A stretch of 64,000 nucleotides of DNA from CAYLPJ01 sp964385465 (GCA_964385465.1 CAYLPJ010000008.1:69027-133026); one strand, 5' to 3'; positions 34,594 through 43,437 are shown, numbered from the stretch's first letter. A program made the numbers and translations. The notes: generated from the letters alone by a model not told the origin.

Positions 34594-35378
34594 CATGGCT
34601 CCCGGCGGGAGGGCGATGGGGGGCCGGCCCCGGCGTCCGCCGCCGGGCGCGCCCGCGGGGTCGCGCGGATGTCCGCGCGGAGCTTCCAGAGCTCCCTGAA
34701 CGCCCGGAGGATCACCGCCAGGTTCGCGCCCGTCTGCTCCCCGGCGACGCGGGGGCGGTGGCTGACGGGCACCTCCTTCAGCGTGTAGCCGGCCCGGCGG
34801 GCGCGGGCGAGGATCTCCGCGTCGATCAACGCGCCGGTGGACTTCATCGCGATCGCGTCGAAAATCTCCCGCCGGTACAGCTTGAACGCGCTGTCCACGT
34901 CCCGGCTGCGGAAGCCCAGCACCGCCTTGACCAGCAGCCCCCACAGCCACGCGTTCAGCCGGCGGACGGGCGAGTCGCTGCGGTGCTCGCGGTAGCCGCT
35001 GACGATGTCGTACTCGCCGGCGTGCGGCAGAAGGCGGGGCAGCTCGCGGATGTCGAACTGCCCGTCGCCGTCGGTGTAGAAAACCCACGCCTTCCCGGCC
35101 GCGCGAAAGCCGCTCTGGAGCGCCCCGCCGTAGCCGCGGTTCGTCTCGTGGTGGACGGCGCGGATGTGCTCGTCCTCGTCGGCCAGCGCGTCGGCCAGCT
35201 CGCCCGTGCCGTCGGCCGAGCCGTCGTCGACGAGGATCAGCTCGAAGTCGTCGGCGACCTCCGGCAGGAACGCCCGCACCTCCCCCGCGACGCGGCGGAT
35301 GTTCTCCGCCTCGTTGTAGCAGGGCAGGAACACGCTGAGCTCGGCCAGGCGTGCGGGGCTCTCGGACGGGTCGGACAT
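34593..35378 (-). CDS. Family 2 glycosyltransferase, polyprenyl-phosphate type
   Basis: 261 residues. A GT-A fold: VFLPCYNEAENI at the start, LVDDGSADGT and the metal-binding TDGDGQFD. The pattern MKSTGALIDAEILARARRAGY resembles DPM1/DpmA-type enzymes that load a sugar onto a lipid carrier; there is no membrane anchor. The open frame continues upstream without likeness to the family; the ATG at 35378 has GGAGG about 9 bases ahead. Not linked to the glycan operon 3 kb away, though its product may feed it (inference). Confidence 0.88.
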   Translation of the reverse strand: MSDPSESPARLAELSVFLPCYNEAENIRRVAGEVRAFLPEVADDFELILVDDGSADGTGELADALADEDEHIRAVHHETNRGYGGALQSGFRAAGKAWVFYTDGDGQFDIRELPRLLPHAGEYDIVSGYREHRSDSPVRRLNAWLWGLLVKAVLGFRSRDVDSAFKLYRREIFDAIAMKSTGALIDAEILARARRAGYTLKEVPVSHRPRVAGEQTGANLAVILRAFRELWKLRADIRATPRARPAADAGAGPPSPSRREP

Positions 35379-35568
35379 CGCGGGCCTCCAACGGATCGTG
35401 ACGCGGACGACCCGCAAGCATACGCCCGCGGGAAACCGCCGGTCAAGGGCGCCCCACGGCGGGCGCCGTCGCGAAGTCGGCGAATCTCTCGCCCCGGTTT
35501 CCGGGTGTCCGTGGTAGAATGGTCTGTTGGCACGAGCCCCCTTGGACGGAGGAAACGAGGGACCGAAC

Positions 35569-36735
35569 ATGAAATGCTTTCTTCCTGAACGAGCGACGGC
35601 GCGGTTGCTCGCGGCGGTCGCCGTACCCCTTCTGCTGCTCGCCGCGCCGGCGGCGGCGCTGAAGATCGAGTTCGACTACAGCTACGACGCGGCCGGAATG
35701 TTCGACGACCCCGCCGCCCGCGCCGCCATGGAACACGCCGGACGGGCGTACGAGATGTTCATGGACGACCTGCTGGCGATCGAGCCGTCCGGCGGCAACA
35801 CCTGGCAGGCGCGGTTCTTCTCGGACGTGAACGAGCAGTATCAGTACGTCGAGGAGCTGGTGCCGAACATGGTCATCCCGGCCGACACGCTGCGTATCTT
35901 CGCCATCGGCCAGGACCTTCACGGTGCGGGGCTGGGCATCGGCGGGCCCGGGGGGTACCAGGCCGGCGGCACGCGGGAATGGCTGGACACCGTGGACCAC
36001 CGGGGGCAGACCGGGGCGGCGCAGGACCCGAACACCGACTTCGCGTCGTGGGGCGGGCAGGTGCTCTTCCAGGCCGACGCGGGGTGGCATTACGGGATCG
36101 ACTCGCCCCCGCCGCCCGGCTCCGAACTCAACGACTTCCTGTCGGTGGCATGGCACGAGCTCGGGCACGCATTCGGTTTCGCGACGACCGGCTCGTGGTG
36201 GGATCGCGTCGATATCGAGAACCACGAGTTCCTCGGCGACTGGAGCCAGACGGTCCACGGCGGCCCCGTGCCGCTGGACTGGGATCCGGATTATCCCTCG
36301 GTCAACGATTCGCACTGGGACATGGATCTCGTCGGCTACATCGGCGACGGCGAGCCCCAGGAGGCGGCCATGGCGCCGTTCCTGACCGTCGGGACGCGGA
36401 AGCGGCTGACGGACATCGACATGGCCGCGCTCATGGACATCGGCTGGGAGATGCCCCTGGCCGGCGACGCCGACCACGACGGGGACGTCGACAGCGACGA
36501 CTACATCATCCTCAAGCGGTTCCTCGGCGAGGGGCGCGTCTGGGAGGAGGGGGACTTCGACTTCGACGGCGACGTCGACCGCCACGACCTGACGCTGCTG
36601 ATGGAGAACTACGGGCTGTTCCTGGACTACGGCGTCCTCGACGCCCCGGCCGCCCCCGGCGCCGTGCCCGAGCCGGCCGCCGCGACACTGCTGGCGATCG
36701 GCGGGCTCGCGCTGCTCCGCCGCCGCAGAGAATAG
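35569..36735 (+). CDS. PEP-CTERM protein with HEXXH metallopeptidase-like domain and dockerin-like repeat
   Basis: 388 residues. Signal peptide about 1-26. The domain around His196-Glu197-Leu-Gly-His200-Ala-Phe-Gly-Phe has a zincin helix, but the third His expected in metzincins (HEXXHXXGXXH) is Thr206, so either another ligand is used or the enzyme is altered. Two calcium loops (DADHDGDVDSDDY and DFDFDGDVDRHDL, about 302-345) form a dockerin-like pair. The C-terminus is PEP-CTERM (VPEP, hydrophobic helix, RRRR). The ATG follows GGAGG. Probably a surface peptidase or binding protein. The TAG stop lies on the edge of a palindromic repeat. Confidence 0.85.
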   Translation: MKCFLPERATARLLAAVAVPLLLLAAPAAALKIEFDYSYDAAGMFDDPAARAAMEHAGRAYEMFMDDLLAIEPSGGNTWQARFFSDVNEQYQYVEELVPNMVIPADTLRIFAIGQDLHGAGLGIGGPGGYQAGGTREWLDTVDHRGQTGAAQDPNTDFASWGGQVLFQADAGWHYGIDSPPPPGSELNDFLSVAWHELGHAFGFATTGSWWDRVDIENHEFLGDWSQTVHGGPVPLDWDPDYPSVNDSHWDMDLVGYIGDGEPQEAAMAPFLTVGTRKRLTDIDMAALMDIGWEMPLAGDADHDGDVDSDDYIILKRFLGEGRVWEEGDFDFDGDVDRHDLTLLMENYGLFLDYGVLDAPAAPGAVPEPAAATLLAIGGLALLRRRRE

Positions 36736-36798
36736 GGCCGGTTACATTTCCCCGGGCGCCGCTTTCCGGCGAGCTTGCCCGGAAAATGTAACCGTCCC
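36733..36798. repeat. Palindromic repeat (REP-like), copy 1
   Basis: A hairpin with arms CGGTTACATTTCCCCGGGC and its near-complement, directly after the PEP-CTERM peptidase gene. It starts with AATAG, which contains that gene's stop codon. The reverse complement aligns with the region at 38126-38193 over about 68 bases with roughly 80 percent identity by eye. Its pairing and position would also let it end transcription. Confidence 0.75.
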
Positions 36799-36836
36799 TG
36801 TTTCCCGCGGGTTGCCCTCGCGGTATCCTGCGGCGC

Positions 36837-37352
36837 ATGACCCCTCGCCATCGACGGCCCGTGACCGACATTTCCTCCTCCCAGCAGGCCATCCGCGTGC
36901 CCCGCAAGCGGCTGGCGGAGCTGGTGAACTTCGTGACCGTCTCGGAATCGGCGTACCTGCGGCGCGTGGACCTCGCCGTCGTGGGCGCCGAGGAGATGGC
37001 CGAGCTCAACCGCCGCTACCTCCGCCACGCCGGTGCGACGGACGTGCTGAGCTTCGACGTATCCGGCCCCGGCGAGCAGGGGCGGGTGCTCCAGGTGATC
37101 GTCTGCGGCCCGGTGGCGGTCGCCGAGGCCGAGCGCCGCGGCCTGCGGCCCCAGCACGAGTTGATGCTCTACGTCATTCACGGCCTGCTGCACCAGCTCG
37201 GCTACGACGACGCCGACCCGCAGGATGCCGAGCGGATGTCCGCCCGCCAGGTGGAGCTGCTCGGGCAGTTCCGCGAGCGCTGCCGCCGGCGGCTGCGGCG
37301 GGGCAAGGCGGGCTCGCGTCGGCCGAAAAGGAATCGCCGGGGCCATGGCTGA
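36837..37352 (+). CDS. ybeY: Endoribonuclease YbeY (16S rRNA maturation)
   Basis: 171 residues. A metal-dependent RNase needed for 16S rRNA 3' end maturation and ribosome quality control. Family marks: LNRRYL with the conserved Arg, TDVLSF, and the zinc site HGLLHQLGYDD. His115 and His119 are present, but the third ligand, His in most members, is Asp125. The tail is basic. In many bacteria ybeY follows phoH and pgpH; here those lie 20 kb away. The methyltransferase gene overlaps its last 8 bases. Confidence 0.93.
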   Translation: MTPRHRRPVTDISSSQQAIRVPRKRLAELVNFVTVSESAYLRRVDLAVVGAEEMAELNRRYLRHAGATDVLSFDVSGPGEQGRVLQVIVCGPVAVAEAERRGLRPQHELMLYVIHGLLHQLGYDDADPQDAERMSARQVELLGQFRERCRRRLRRGKAGSRRPKRNRRGHG

Positions 37353-38253
37353 GGACTTCAAGCGCGCGATCAACGCCCCGGCGTGGCACGCGGACCGCCC
37401 GTACGACGACAAGGAGGTGATCCGCCTGCGCCGCGCGTGCGAGTTCGTGATCGACCACCGCGACGCGCTGGCCGGCGAGGGCACGCTTGCGGGGCGGTAC
37501 GGGCTGCTGGACGTCGGCTGCGGCGTCGGCCCGCTGCGGGAGTGGCTGGACGCCGAGCGGTTCCGCATCGTCGGGCTGGAGATCAGCGACGCCGCCGCCG
37601 AGGCGGCCCGGGCGAACTACGACGCCTGCGAGGTCTGCGACGTCGAGGACGACTGGCCGGTTCCGCCGGCGAGCTTCCACGGCGTCCACGCCGGGGCGGT
37701 GATGGAGCACGTGCTGGATTGGCACGCCCCGCTGAACCGTGCCAACGCCGCCCTGCGCGACGGCGGGATGCTCGTCGTCAGCGTGCCGAACCTGCGCTAC
37801 TGGAAGGAGATTCGCCGGCTGATCCGGGGGCGGCACCCGCATTGGCTGGAGGACATGAAGCACGTCCACGGCTACACGCCGGGCTTCCTGGCCGAGCTTC
37901 TTGGCGTCCACGGCTTCGAGGTGGTTCGCATGGAGGCCGACCGGGTGAACCTGCCGCTTCTCAGCCGCCGTCGCCGCCGGGGGTGCAAGCTGTTCGCGCG
38001 GTGGGGCTCGGTGCTGATCGTCGCGGCCCGGCTTGCCCGCCGCTGCCGCGTCGAGGACCACGCCCGCGCCGCCGAGTTCCCCGACCACAAGCCCGTCGCC
38101 TGCCGCGGCATCGAGGTCGAAGACCAGGGGCGGTTGGGTTTTCCGGGCAAGCCCGCCTCAAAGCGGCGGCCCGGGAGATGCAGCCGCGCTATTCCCCGGG
38201 CCGATGGAGCATCGACGCCAGCAGCGCCCGGACCGCGTAGACGCGGGTCTTGA
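37345..38253 (+). CDS. Class I SAM-dependent methyltransferase
   Basis: 302 residues. The SAM-binding motif LLDVGCGVGPL is at about 50-60, and post motifs (GLEIS, GAVMEHVLDW) follow. The layout fits methyltransferase type 11/12 acting on small molecules or sugars. It overlaps ybeY by 8 bases with AAGGA upstream, so it is co-translated. The last 40 or so residues (from VEDQGRLGF) are read from the palindromic repeat and beyond, so the original end has probably been replaced. Its 3' end overlaps that of the convergent glycosyltransferase by 65 bases. Confidence 0.85.
   Translation: MAEDFKRAINAPAWHADRPYDDKEVIRLRRACEFVIDHRDALAGEGTLAGRYGLLDVGCGVGPLREWLDAERFRIVGLEISDAAAEAARANYDACEVCDVEDDWPVPPASFHGVHAGAVMEHVLDWHAPLNRANAALRDGGMLVVSVPNLRYWKEIRRLIRGRHPHWLEDMKHVHGYTPGFLAELLGVHGFEVVRMEADRVNLPLLSRRRRRGCKLFARWGSVLIVAARLARRCRVEDHARAAEFPDHKPVACRGIEVEDQGRLGFPGKPASKRRPGRCSRAIPRADGASTPAAPGPRRRGS
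38126..38193. repeat. Palindromic repeat (REP-like), copy 2
   Basis: CGGTTGGGTTTTCCGGGC at 38131-38148, a short middle, then a partial complement ending CAGCCGCGCTATT. It matches the reverse complement of copy 1. Its CTATT end contains the stop codon (TAG on the minus strand, 38189-38191) of the convergent glycosyltransferase gene, exactly as copy 1 supplies the stop codon of its neighbour. It lies inside the 3' end of the methyltransferase gene. Confidence 0.72.
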
Positions 38254-39097
38254 CGCTCGCGGGGTTGTAGGCGATCGCCTTGGAGAGGTACGCCCGCGCC
38301 TCGGCGGGCTCGCCCTCGGCCAGCAGGGCGCGGGCGGCCTTGTAGTGGACGCGGGCGAGGCGCCGGCGGGCGGCGCGGCGGTCGCCGACGGCGTCGGGGT
38401 GCTCGCGATAGAACCGCTCCAGCATCCCCGCCTTGATCCTCGCACCGCGGCTTCGGTTGCGCCGGGTGAGGCTCCTCTCGCTCCACCGGCGAAGGGCCAG
38501 CGGCTCGTCGATGAGCCCGAACGCGAACTCCGTCGAGACGCGCAGCCAGAACTCGTGACCTACGCAGACCGGCAGCGACTCGTCGAACCCCCCGCACGCG
38601 TCGATCACCCGGCGGTGGAACACCGCGGCCGGGTCGTGGACGAAGATGCTCTGGAAGAGCCTCTCGCTCAGCCGGCCGGCGTGGCAGGGCTTGGAGTGGC
38701 CCTGCATCCGCGTGCCGTCTATCCGCACGGGGGCCATCGGCGTGTAGACGATGCTCAGCTCGGGGTGGGCGGCGAGGTAGTCCATGCACCGCCGGAGCTT
38801 CTCGGGCAGCCAGAGGTCGTCGGCGTCCAGCAGGGCGATCCATTCGCCGCGCATCTCGGCGACGGCCCGGTTTCTCGCGGCCGCGAGGCCCTTGTGCTCG
38901 GCGCGGATCGCCCGCATGGCGGGGACGCCGTCGGCGAGACGCTCGGCGCGGTCGGCGGTGTCGTCGGTCGAGCCGTCGTCGACGACGATCAGCTCGTAGT
39001 CGGTGTACGTCTGCTCGCGGACGGACGCGACGGCCTCGTCCAGCAGCTCGCCGGCGTTGTAGGCCGGGATGATCACGGTGACCGTGGGGTCGCTCAT
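38189..39097 (-). CDS. Family 2 glycosyltransferase
   Basis: 302 residues. A GT-A domain: VTVIIPAYNAGELL, IVVDDGSTDDT, LLDADDLW (the DXD metal site) and the acceptor motif WLRVST. A helical tail of about 60 residues shows TPR-like character. Transfers a nucleotide-activated sugar to a growing glycan. Last gene of the seven-gene minus-strand operon; its ATG overlaps the stop of the GT39 gene as ATGA. Its stop codon comes from the palindromic repeat. Confidence 0.9.
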   Translation of the reverse strand: MSDPTVTVIIPAYNAGELLDEAVASVREQTYTDYELIVVDDGSTDDTADRAERLADGVPAMRAIRAEHKGLAAARNRAVAEMRGEWIALLDADDLWLPEKLRRCMDYLAAHPELSIVYTPMAPVRIDGTRMQGHSKPCHAGRLSERLFQSIFVHDPAAVFHRRVIDACGGFDESLPVCVGHEFWLRVSTEFAFGLIDEPLALRRWSERSLTRRNRSRGARIKAGMLERFYREHPDAVGDRRAARRRLARVHYKAARALLAEGEPAEARAYLSKAIAYNPASVKTRVYAVRALLASMLHRPGE

Positions 39098-40740
39098 GGT
39101 GCCTGTGTCGTCGCGGGGGCGGTTGCGGCCTGGCCGATGCGCCGATACACGGCCGTGGTCGGGCCCTTCCAGACGCGGCGGAGGTTCGGGTCGCCTTCCA
39201 GCAGTTCGGTCAGCCGGCCGGCGAAACGCTTGTCGAGGTCGCCGCGGTCGTGGACGACCGCGAACAGCCCGGGGCGCGTGCGGAGGTCGGCGTGGACCTC
39301 CTCGGCCTGCTCGGCGGACCATGGATTGTAGGGATCGACCCGCTTGAAGGGCACCGTACGCCGGCCGCTGAGGTAGTGCAGCATGCTCACGCGGTCGGCC
39401 CGCATGGCCACCGGTTCGCCGGGGGGCACGTGCTCGCGGAGGAAGGCGGCGGTGTCTCTGAGGTCGCGGTATCGGCCGTGCTCGATGACCTCGTGGTACC
39501 GCCCCATGTGCCCGTACGCCGCGTAGTAGAACGCGTTGCGGAAGACCTTGGGCGCGTTGACGGCCAGCAGGACGGCGACGGCGACGGTGACGGCCCTGAG
39601 GGCGACGGCGTCGTCGGTCGCCCGGCCCCGCCGCCGGCGGACGTACGCGACGGCCTCGCAGACGCCCTCCAGCAGCAGGGCGACCAGCAGCGGGTGGACG
39701 GGCATGAGGTACCGAGGCCGGACCGCCCGCGCGTGGGACGCCACCGCCAGGCCGAGGACCAGCAGCAAAGCGGTGGCCGGGGCGAACCGCTGCCTCCGCC
39801 GCCAGAGCCTCACCGCGGCGGCGACCATCAGGACGATCATGCCCAGCGCGACGATCCGCATGGGCCAGCCCCCCTGGCCGAGGGTCATCTCCGCCAGGGC
39901 GCCGGGGAGGTTCCACAGCCCGCCGAGGACCTGCTTCAGCCGGTACAGCGGGCCCATCTGCGGGTTCGTGACGTACTTGGCCACGTAGGTGTTGCCGTCC
40001 GCGGCCGCGGCGGCCGCGCGGCCGGCGGCCAGGACAAGCAGCCCGCCGGCGCCGATTCCTCCGGCCAGTGCGGCCGCGGCGGCGGCGAGGCGTTTGCCCA
40101 GCGGCGCCGCGGCGGATCGGTCCAGCGCCAGCCCGCCGGCGAGGGCGCCGAGGGCGACGATCCCGGGCGCTCGGACAAGCACCCCCGCGGCGGAGATCGC
40201 CAGCATGGGCACGATCCAGGCGGCGCTGCCGCGTGCGCAGCGGACGCCGCAGTACGCCAGCAGCCAGAACAGCAGGGCGAACGGCGCGTCGGTGAGCACG
40301 AGGTGGGAGAAGTCGTAGTAGGCGTAGCAGCCGGCGGTGGCCAGGCAGGCGGCGAAAGCCATCCGGGCCGACAGCAGCCGCCGCAGCGTCGCCCATGCCG
40401 CCAGCAGCGAGGCGATCCCGCAGGCGGCGGCGAAGAGGTTCTTCGCCCACGTCGCACCGCCCGTGGCCGCGCCGATCGCGCCGTACACCGCCGGCGTGCC
40501 CGGCGCCACCAGCGTGTTGGTCCGCCCGTTGAAGCGGTAGCCCTCCCCGGCCAGCAGGTTCCGCCCGAGGCCCTGGTACAGGGCGCTGTCTGGCGTGGGC
40601 CACCAGCCGTCGGTCACGCCGGCGAGGTACACCGCCGCCACGAGCCCCGCCGCCAGCAGCAGGTGCCCCCGCCGGGGCGGCAGGTCGGTGAGCCAGTCGC
40701 CCTCGGGCCCCGGCCCGGGATGGGCCGCCGGCTCAGCCAT
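39094..40740 (-). CDS. ArnT/GT39-like polytopic glycosyltransferase
   Basis: 548 residues, about 11 to 12 membrane helices. An acidic residue in the first outer loop (WPTPDSALYQG, Asp about 51) matches the catalytic acid of PMT/ArnT GT-C enzymes, which move a sugar from a polyprenyl-phosphate donor to an acceptor outside the membrane. A soluble periplasmic domain of about 130 residues ends the protein. Overlaps the upstream methyltransferase gene by 8 bases and the downstream GT2 gene by 4. Confidence 0.85.
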   Translation of the reverse strand: MAEPAAHPGPGPEGDWLTDLPPRRGHLLLAAGLVAAVYLAGVTDGWWPTPDSALYQGLGRNLLAGEGYRFNGRTNTLVAPGTPAVYGAIGAATGGATWAKNLFAAACGIASLLAAWATLRRLLSARMAFAACLATAGCYAYYDFSHLVLTDAPFALLFWLLAYCGVRCARGSAAWIVPMLAISAAGVLVRAPGIVALGALAGGLALDRSAAAPLGKRLAAAAAALAGGIGAGGLLVLAAGRAAAAAADGNTYVAKYVTNPQMGPLYRLKQVLGGLWNLPGALAEMTLGQGGWPMRIVALGMIVLMVAAAVRLWRRRQRFAPATALLLVLGLAVASHARAVRPRYLMPVHPLLVALLLEGVCEAVAYVRRRRGRATDDAVALRAVTVAVAVLLAVNAPKVFRNAFYYAAYGHMGRYHEVIEHGRYRDLRDTAAFLREHVPPGEPVAMRADRVSMLHYLSGRRTVPFKRVDPYNPWSAEQAEEVHADLRTRPGLFAVVHDRGDLDKRFAGRLTELLEGDPNLRRVWKGPTTAVYRRIGQAATAPATTQAP

Positions 40741-41608
40741 CGGCCGTTCCCCCGCCGGCGTCGGCCGCGGGCGGCCCCGGCCGGCATATCGCCAGCAGGT
40801 CCAGCGCGCGGTCGAGGTCGGCTTCGCGGTAGAAGCAGTCGGCCGTGGAGTAGCGGTCCATCACCGCCGCGTCGAGCTTCTCGCCCTTCGCCCGGTGGCG
40901 GAGGGCCTTGAGCCGCCGCAGCAGCGGGTGGGGAAGCATGTTCCGCAGCTTCAGCGGCAGGCCGCCGAACCGCTTGGCCGTCGCCAGCGCCCGGGCGTTC
41001 CGGGCGATCTCGGCCTCGTACAGCTCGCCGGTCGCGAACAGCCCCCGCACGCGGACGTCGGGGAAGTGCCGGCCGAGCGTCTCCGCGAGTTCGTCGGCGG
41101 TGTACTCGCGGACGTGGAAGCGGTAGAGCGGCTTCATGCCGGGCTCGAGGCGGATGGCGGCGTTGACGGTGGTGAAGGCGGCCTGCCCGCCGGGCGCGAG
41201 GCAGCGCTTGATCTCGGCGAGGTAGGTATCGACGTCGGCGATGTGCTCGATGACCTGGAGGCTGGCGGCCAGGTCGAAGGTGCCGTCCTCGAACGGCAGG
41301 GTCTTGCCGTCGACGACGCGGTACTCGATGCGCTCGTCCTCGCAGCTCCGCCGGGCCTGCTCGATGGCCGCGGGGGATACGTCCACGCCCACGGCCCGGC
41401 GTGCGTTGGCGGCCAGCAGCTTCGTTCCGTAGCCGACGTTGCAGCCGACGTCGAGGACGGCCCGGCCCCGGGCGAGCGCGGCGATCTCCTCGTAGGCCCG
41501 CAGGTGCAGGAGGTACAGCCCGTACTCTTCGAGCGTTCGGAAGCCCTCGGTGGGCACGAGCGCGTGCTCGTGTGCCTGGAGGGCGATGTTGTCGTCTTCG
41601 CGGCTCAT
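40733..41608 (-). CDS. Class I SAM-dependent methyltransferase
   Basis: 291 residues. The SAM motif is VLDVGCNVGYGT (about 50-61), followed by VGVDVS and the pattern LQVIEHI. Type 11/12 methyltransferase that in this context probably modifies a sugar or lipid-linked glycan (inference from the operon). The gap to the upstream methyltransferase gene is 19 bases; it overlaps the GT39 gene by 8. Confidence 0.88.
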   Translation of the reverse strand: MSREDDNIALQAHEHALVPTEGFRTLEEYGLYLLHLRAYEEIAALARGRAVLDVGCNVGYGTKLLAANARRAVGVDVSPAAIEQARRSCEDERIEYRVVDGKTLPFEDGTFDLAASLQVIEHIADVDTYLAEIKRCLAPGGQAAFTTVNAAIRLEPGMKPLYRFHVREYTADELAETLGRHFPDVRVRGLFATGELYEAEIARNARALATAKRFGGLPLKLRNMLPHPLLRRLKALRHRAKGEKLDAAVMDRYSTADCFYREADLDRALDLLAICRPGPPAADAGGGTADG

Positions 41609-41627
41609 GCGGGCTCGCCGGCGGCGG

Positions 41628-42422
41628 TCAGTCGGTCCTTCGGCAGATCATCAGCTCGGTGGAGGGGCTCTCGCTCTTGCAGGCGACCAGGGCGGCCTCG
41701 AGGGGGTAGAGCGCCGCCCCCCAGAGCAAGCCGGTCGGCTCGGTCAGGCAGGCCCCGCGCCACATCAGCCGCCAGAGGCGCTTGAGCCAGGCGTGCGAGC
41801 AGTCGCCGGGGTAGTTCATCAGCACCGAGAACGGGCGCCGCTCGACGACCTCCAGGGCGTTGTCGGCCAGGACGCGCTCGACGTCGGCCAGCGGGCGGGT
41901 GACCATGGTTTCGGCCCGCTCGACGGGCCCGTGGACGAACAGGTCGCACATCACCAGCCGCCCGCCTGGGCGCAGCGCGTCGTGGATGTTGGCGACCGCC
42001 CGCTCGTAGAGGGCGTCGTCGACGATGTGGAACAGCACGTCCATCGCCGAGACGACGTCGAACCGCCGCCCGTCCAGCGGCGCCAGGTCCCCGCCGATGT
42101 CGAGCTGCACGATCTCGCGGTCGCCGAAGCGCCGGCGCAGGTCCTCGACGGCCGTGGCCGTCAGGTCGCTGCCGACGACCTCGCCGACGCCCAGCTCGGC
42201 CCAGGCGTCCACCCAGAAGCCCGTCCCCGAGCCGACGTCGAGGACGTCCAGCCTGCCGAGGTCCGGGGCCAGCGTGCGCATGCGGCGGAGGAAGACGCGC
42301 CGCCGCAGGCGGTACAGCCAGCGGTTGTAGCACGCGCCGAAGCTGGAGTAGCCCACGCCGACGAGCCCGGGGTGCTCGCGGAGCCTGCTCTCCCAGTAGT
42401 CTTTGGGCTTGAAGTCACTCAT
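41628..42422 (-). CDS. Class I SAM-dependent methyltransferase
   Basis: 264 residues. The N-terminus (DFKPKDYWESRL) is typical of glycan-operon methyltransferases; the SAM motif is VLDVGSGTGFW (about 60-70), then GSDLTATAVE and the loop AMDVLFHI. The C-terminal half (about 160-260) is alpha/beta with ALYPLEAAL. Overlaps the upstream membrane protein gene by 8 bases. Substrate unknown. Confidence 0.88.
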   Translation of the reverse strand: MSDFKPKDYWESRLREHPGLVGVGYSSFGACYNRWLYRLRRRVFLRRMRTLAPDLGRLDVLDVGSGTGFWVDAWAELGVGEVVGSDLTATAVEDLRRRFGDREIVQLDIGGDLAPLDGRRFDVVSAMDVLFHIVDDALYERAVANIHDALRPGGRLVMCDLFVHGPVERAETMVTRPLADVERVLADNALEVVERRPFSVLMNYPGDCSHAWLKRLWRLMWRGACLTEPTGLLWGAALYPLEAALVACKSESPSTELMICRRTD

Positions 42423-43437
42423 CTCGGGTCGGGTCCGTCGGCGCGCCCGCGGCGGTGTCCGCGGCGGTGTCCGGGGCGTCCGGCCGGGCGTCGGGGTCCT
42501 TGCCGGCCTGAACATCCTCCGGGACCTTGTACCACAGCCAGACCGCGCACGGTAGACCGAAGGTGAACGCCCAGCCGAGGCAGACGGCGGCGTCGATCAT
42601 GGCCGCCAGGAGCCCGACCTCCGGGGGCACGCCGAGGACCATGGCCCCGCCGGCCAGCAGCAGCTCGCGCAGCCCCAGCGCTCCGGGCGTCAGCACGATC
42701 AGCGAGGCGACGTTGCTCAGCACGCCGAGGATCACGAAGCCCTCCACGCGGACGGGCACGCCCATGCTGTGATAGATCGTCCCCAGGCGGATCGACGCCA
42801 GGGCGATGTGGACGACCAGCAGCGTCATGAACACCGCCACGGCGGCCGGGCGGCGGGTGAGCTCCTTTCGCCCGGTGAGGAAGCTGCGGACGATCCGCCG
42901 GAGGCGGCCCTCGCCGGAGGGGGCGGGGATGGGCAGGACGATCGCCGCGGCGGCGGCGGCGGTCATGATCGCGAACGTCGGCAGCAGCACGGGCACGGTG
43001 GTACGGGTCTGGGCGGGCATGACGGCCAGGACGATCAGCCCCAGCACCCCGCAGACGAGGACCATCAGGCACATGCGGAAGACGAACAGGGCCCCGAAGC
43101 GGCTGTAGGCGACCCCCGCACGGCGCTTGAGGTACGCCGCCCGGGAGACCGTCCCGGCCCACATCGGAAGGTAGTTCAGCAGGCCGGTGGCGTTCTGGAG
43201 GATCAGCAGGTCGCCGAAGCGCATCCGCGCCGAGAGGGTCTTGAGCATCTGGCGCTGGTTCTCGGCCGCCTGCATCTGATCGGCCAGCGTGACGGCGAGG
43301 ATGACGGCGAGGTGGGGCAGGTCGAGCTTGAGCAGCCCGCCGAGGCGGTCCCAGTGGGCGGCGAGGTACCAGATCAGCCCGGCGAGGATGGGCACCGCGA
43401 GCAGGTGCTTGAGGCGCCATCTGCGTACGAAGCCCAT
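42415..43437 (-). CDS. Lysylphosphatidylglycerol synthase TM-region family membrane protein (flippase-like)
   Basis: 340 residues with about eight membrane helices (LLAVPILAGLIWYLA and later ones), and the glycine-rich LTPGALGLRELLLAGGA segment typical of the LPG_synthase_TM / UPF0104 family. Family members lie in glycan operons and are thought to move or anchor lipid-linked intermediates; the exact activity is not established. The start overlaps the stop of the fusion gene by one base (TGATG), so translation is coupled. Confidence 0.85.
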   Translation of the reverse strand: MGFVRRWRLKHLLAVPILAGLIWYLAAHWDRLGGLLKLDLPHLAVILAVTLADQMQAAENQRQMLKTLSARMRFGDLLILQNATGLLNYLPMWAGTVSRAAYLKRRAGVAYSRFGALFVFRMCLMVLVCGVLGLIVLAVMPAQTRTTVPVLLPTFAIMTAAAAAAIVLPIPAPSGEGRLRRIVRSFLTGRKELTRRPAAVAVFMTLLVVHIALASIRLGTIYHSMGVPVRVEGFVILGVLSNVASLIVLTPGALGLRELLLAGGAMVLGVPPEVGLLAAMIDAAVCLGWAFTFGLPCAVWLWYKVPEDVQAGKDPDARPDAPDTAADTAAGAPTDPTRDE

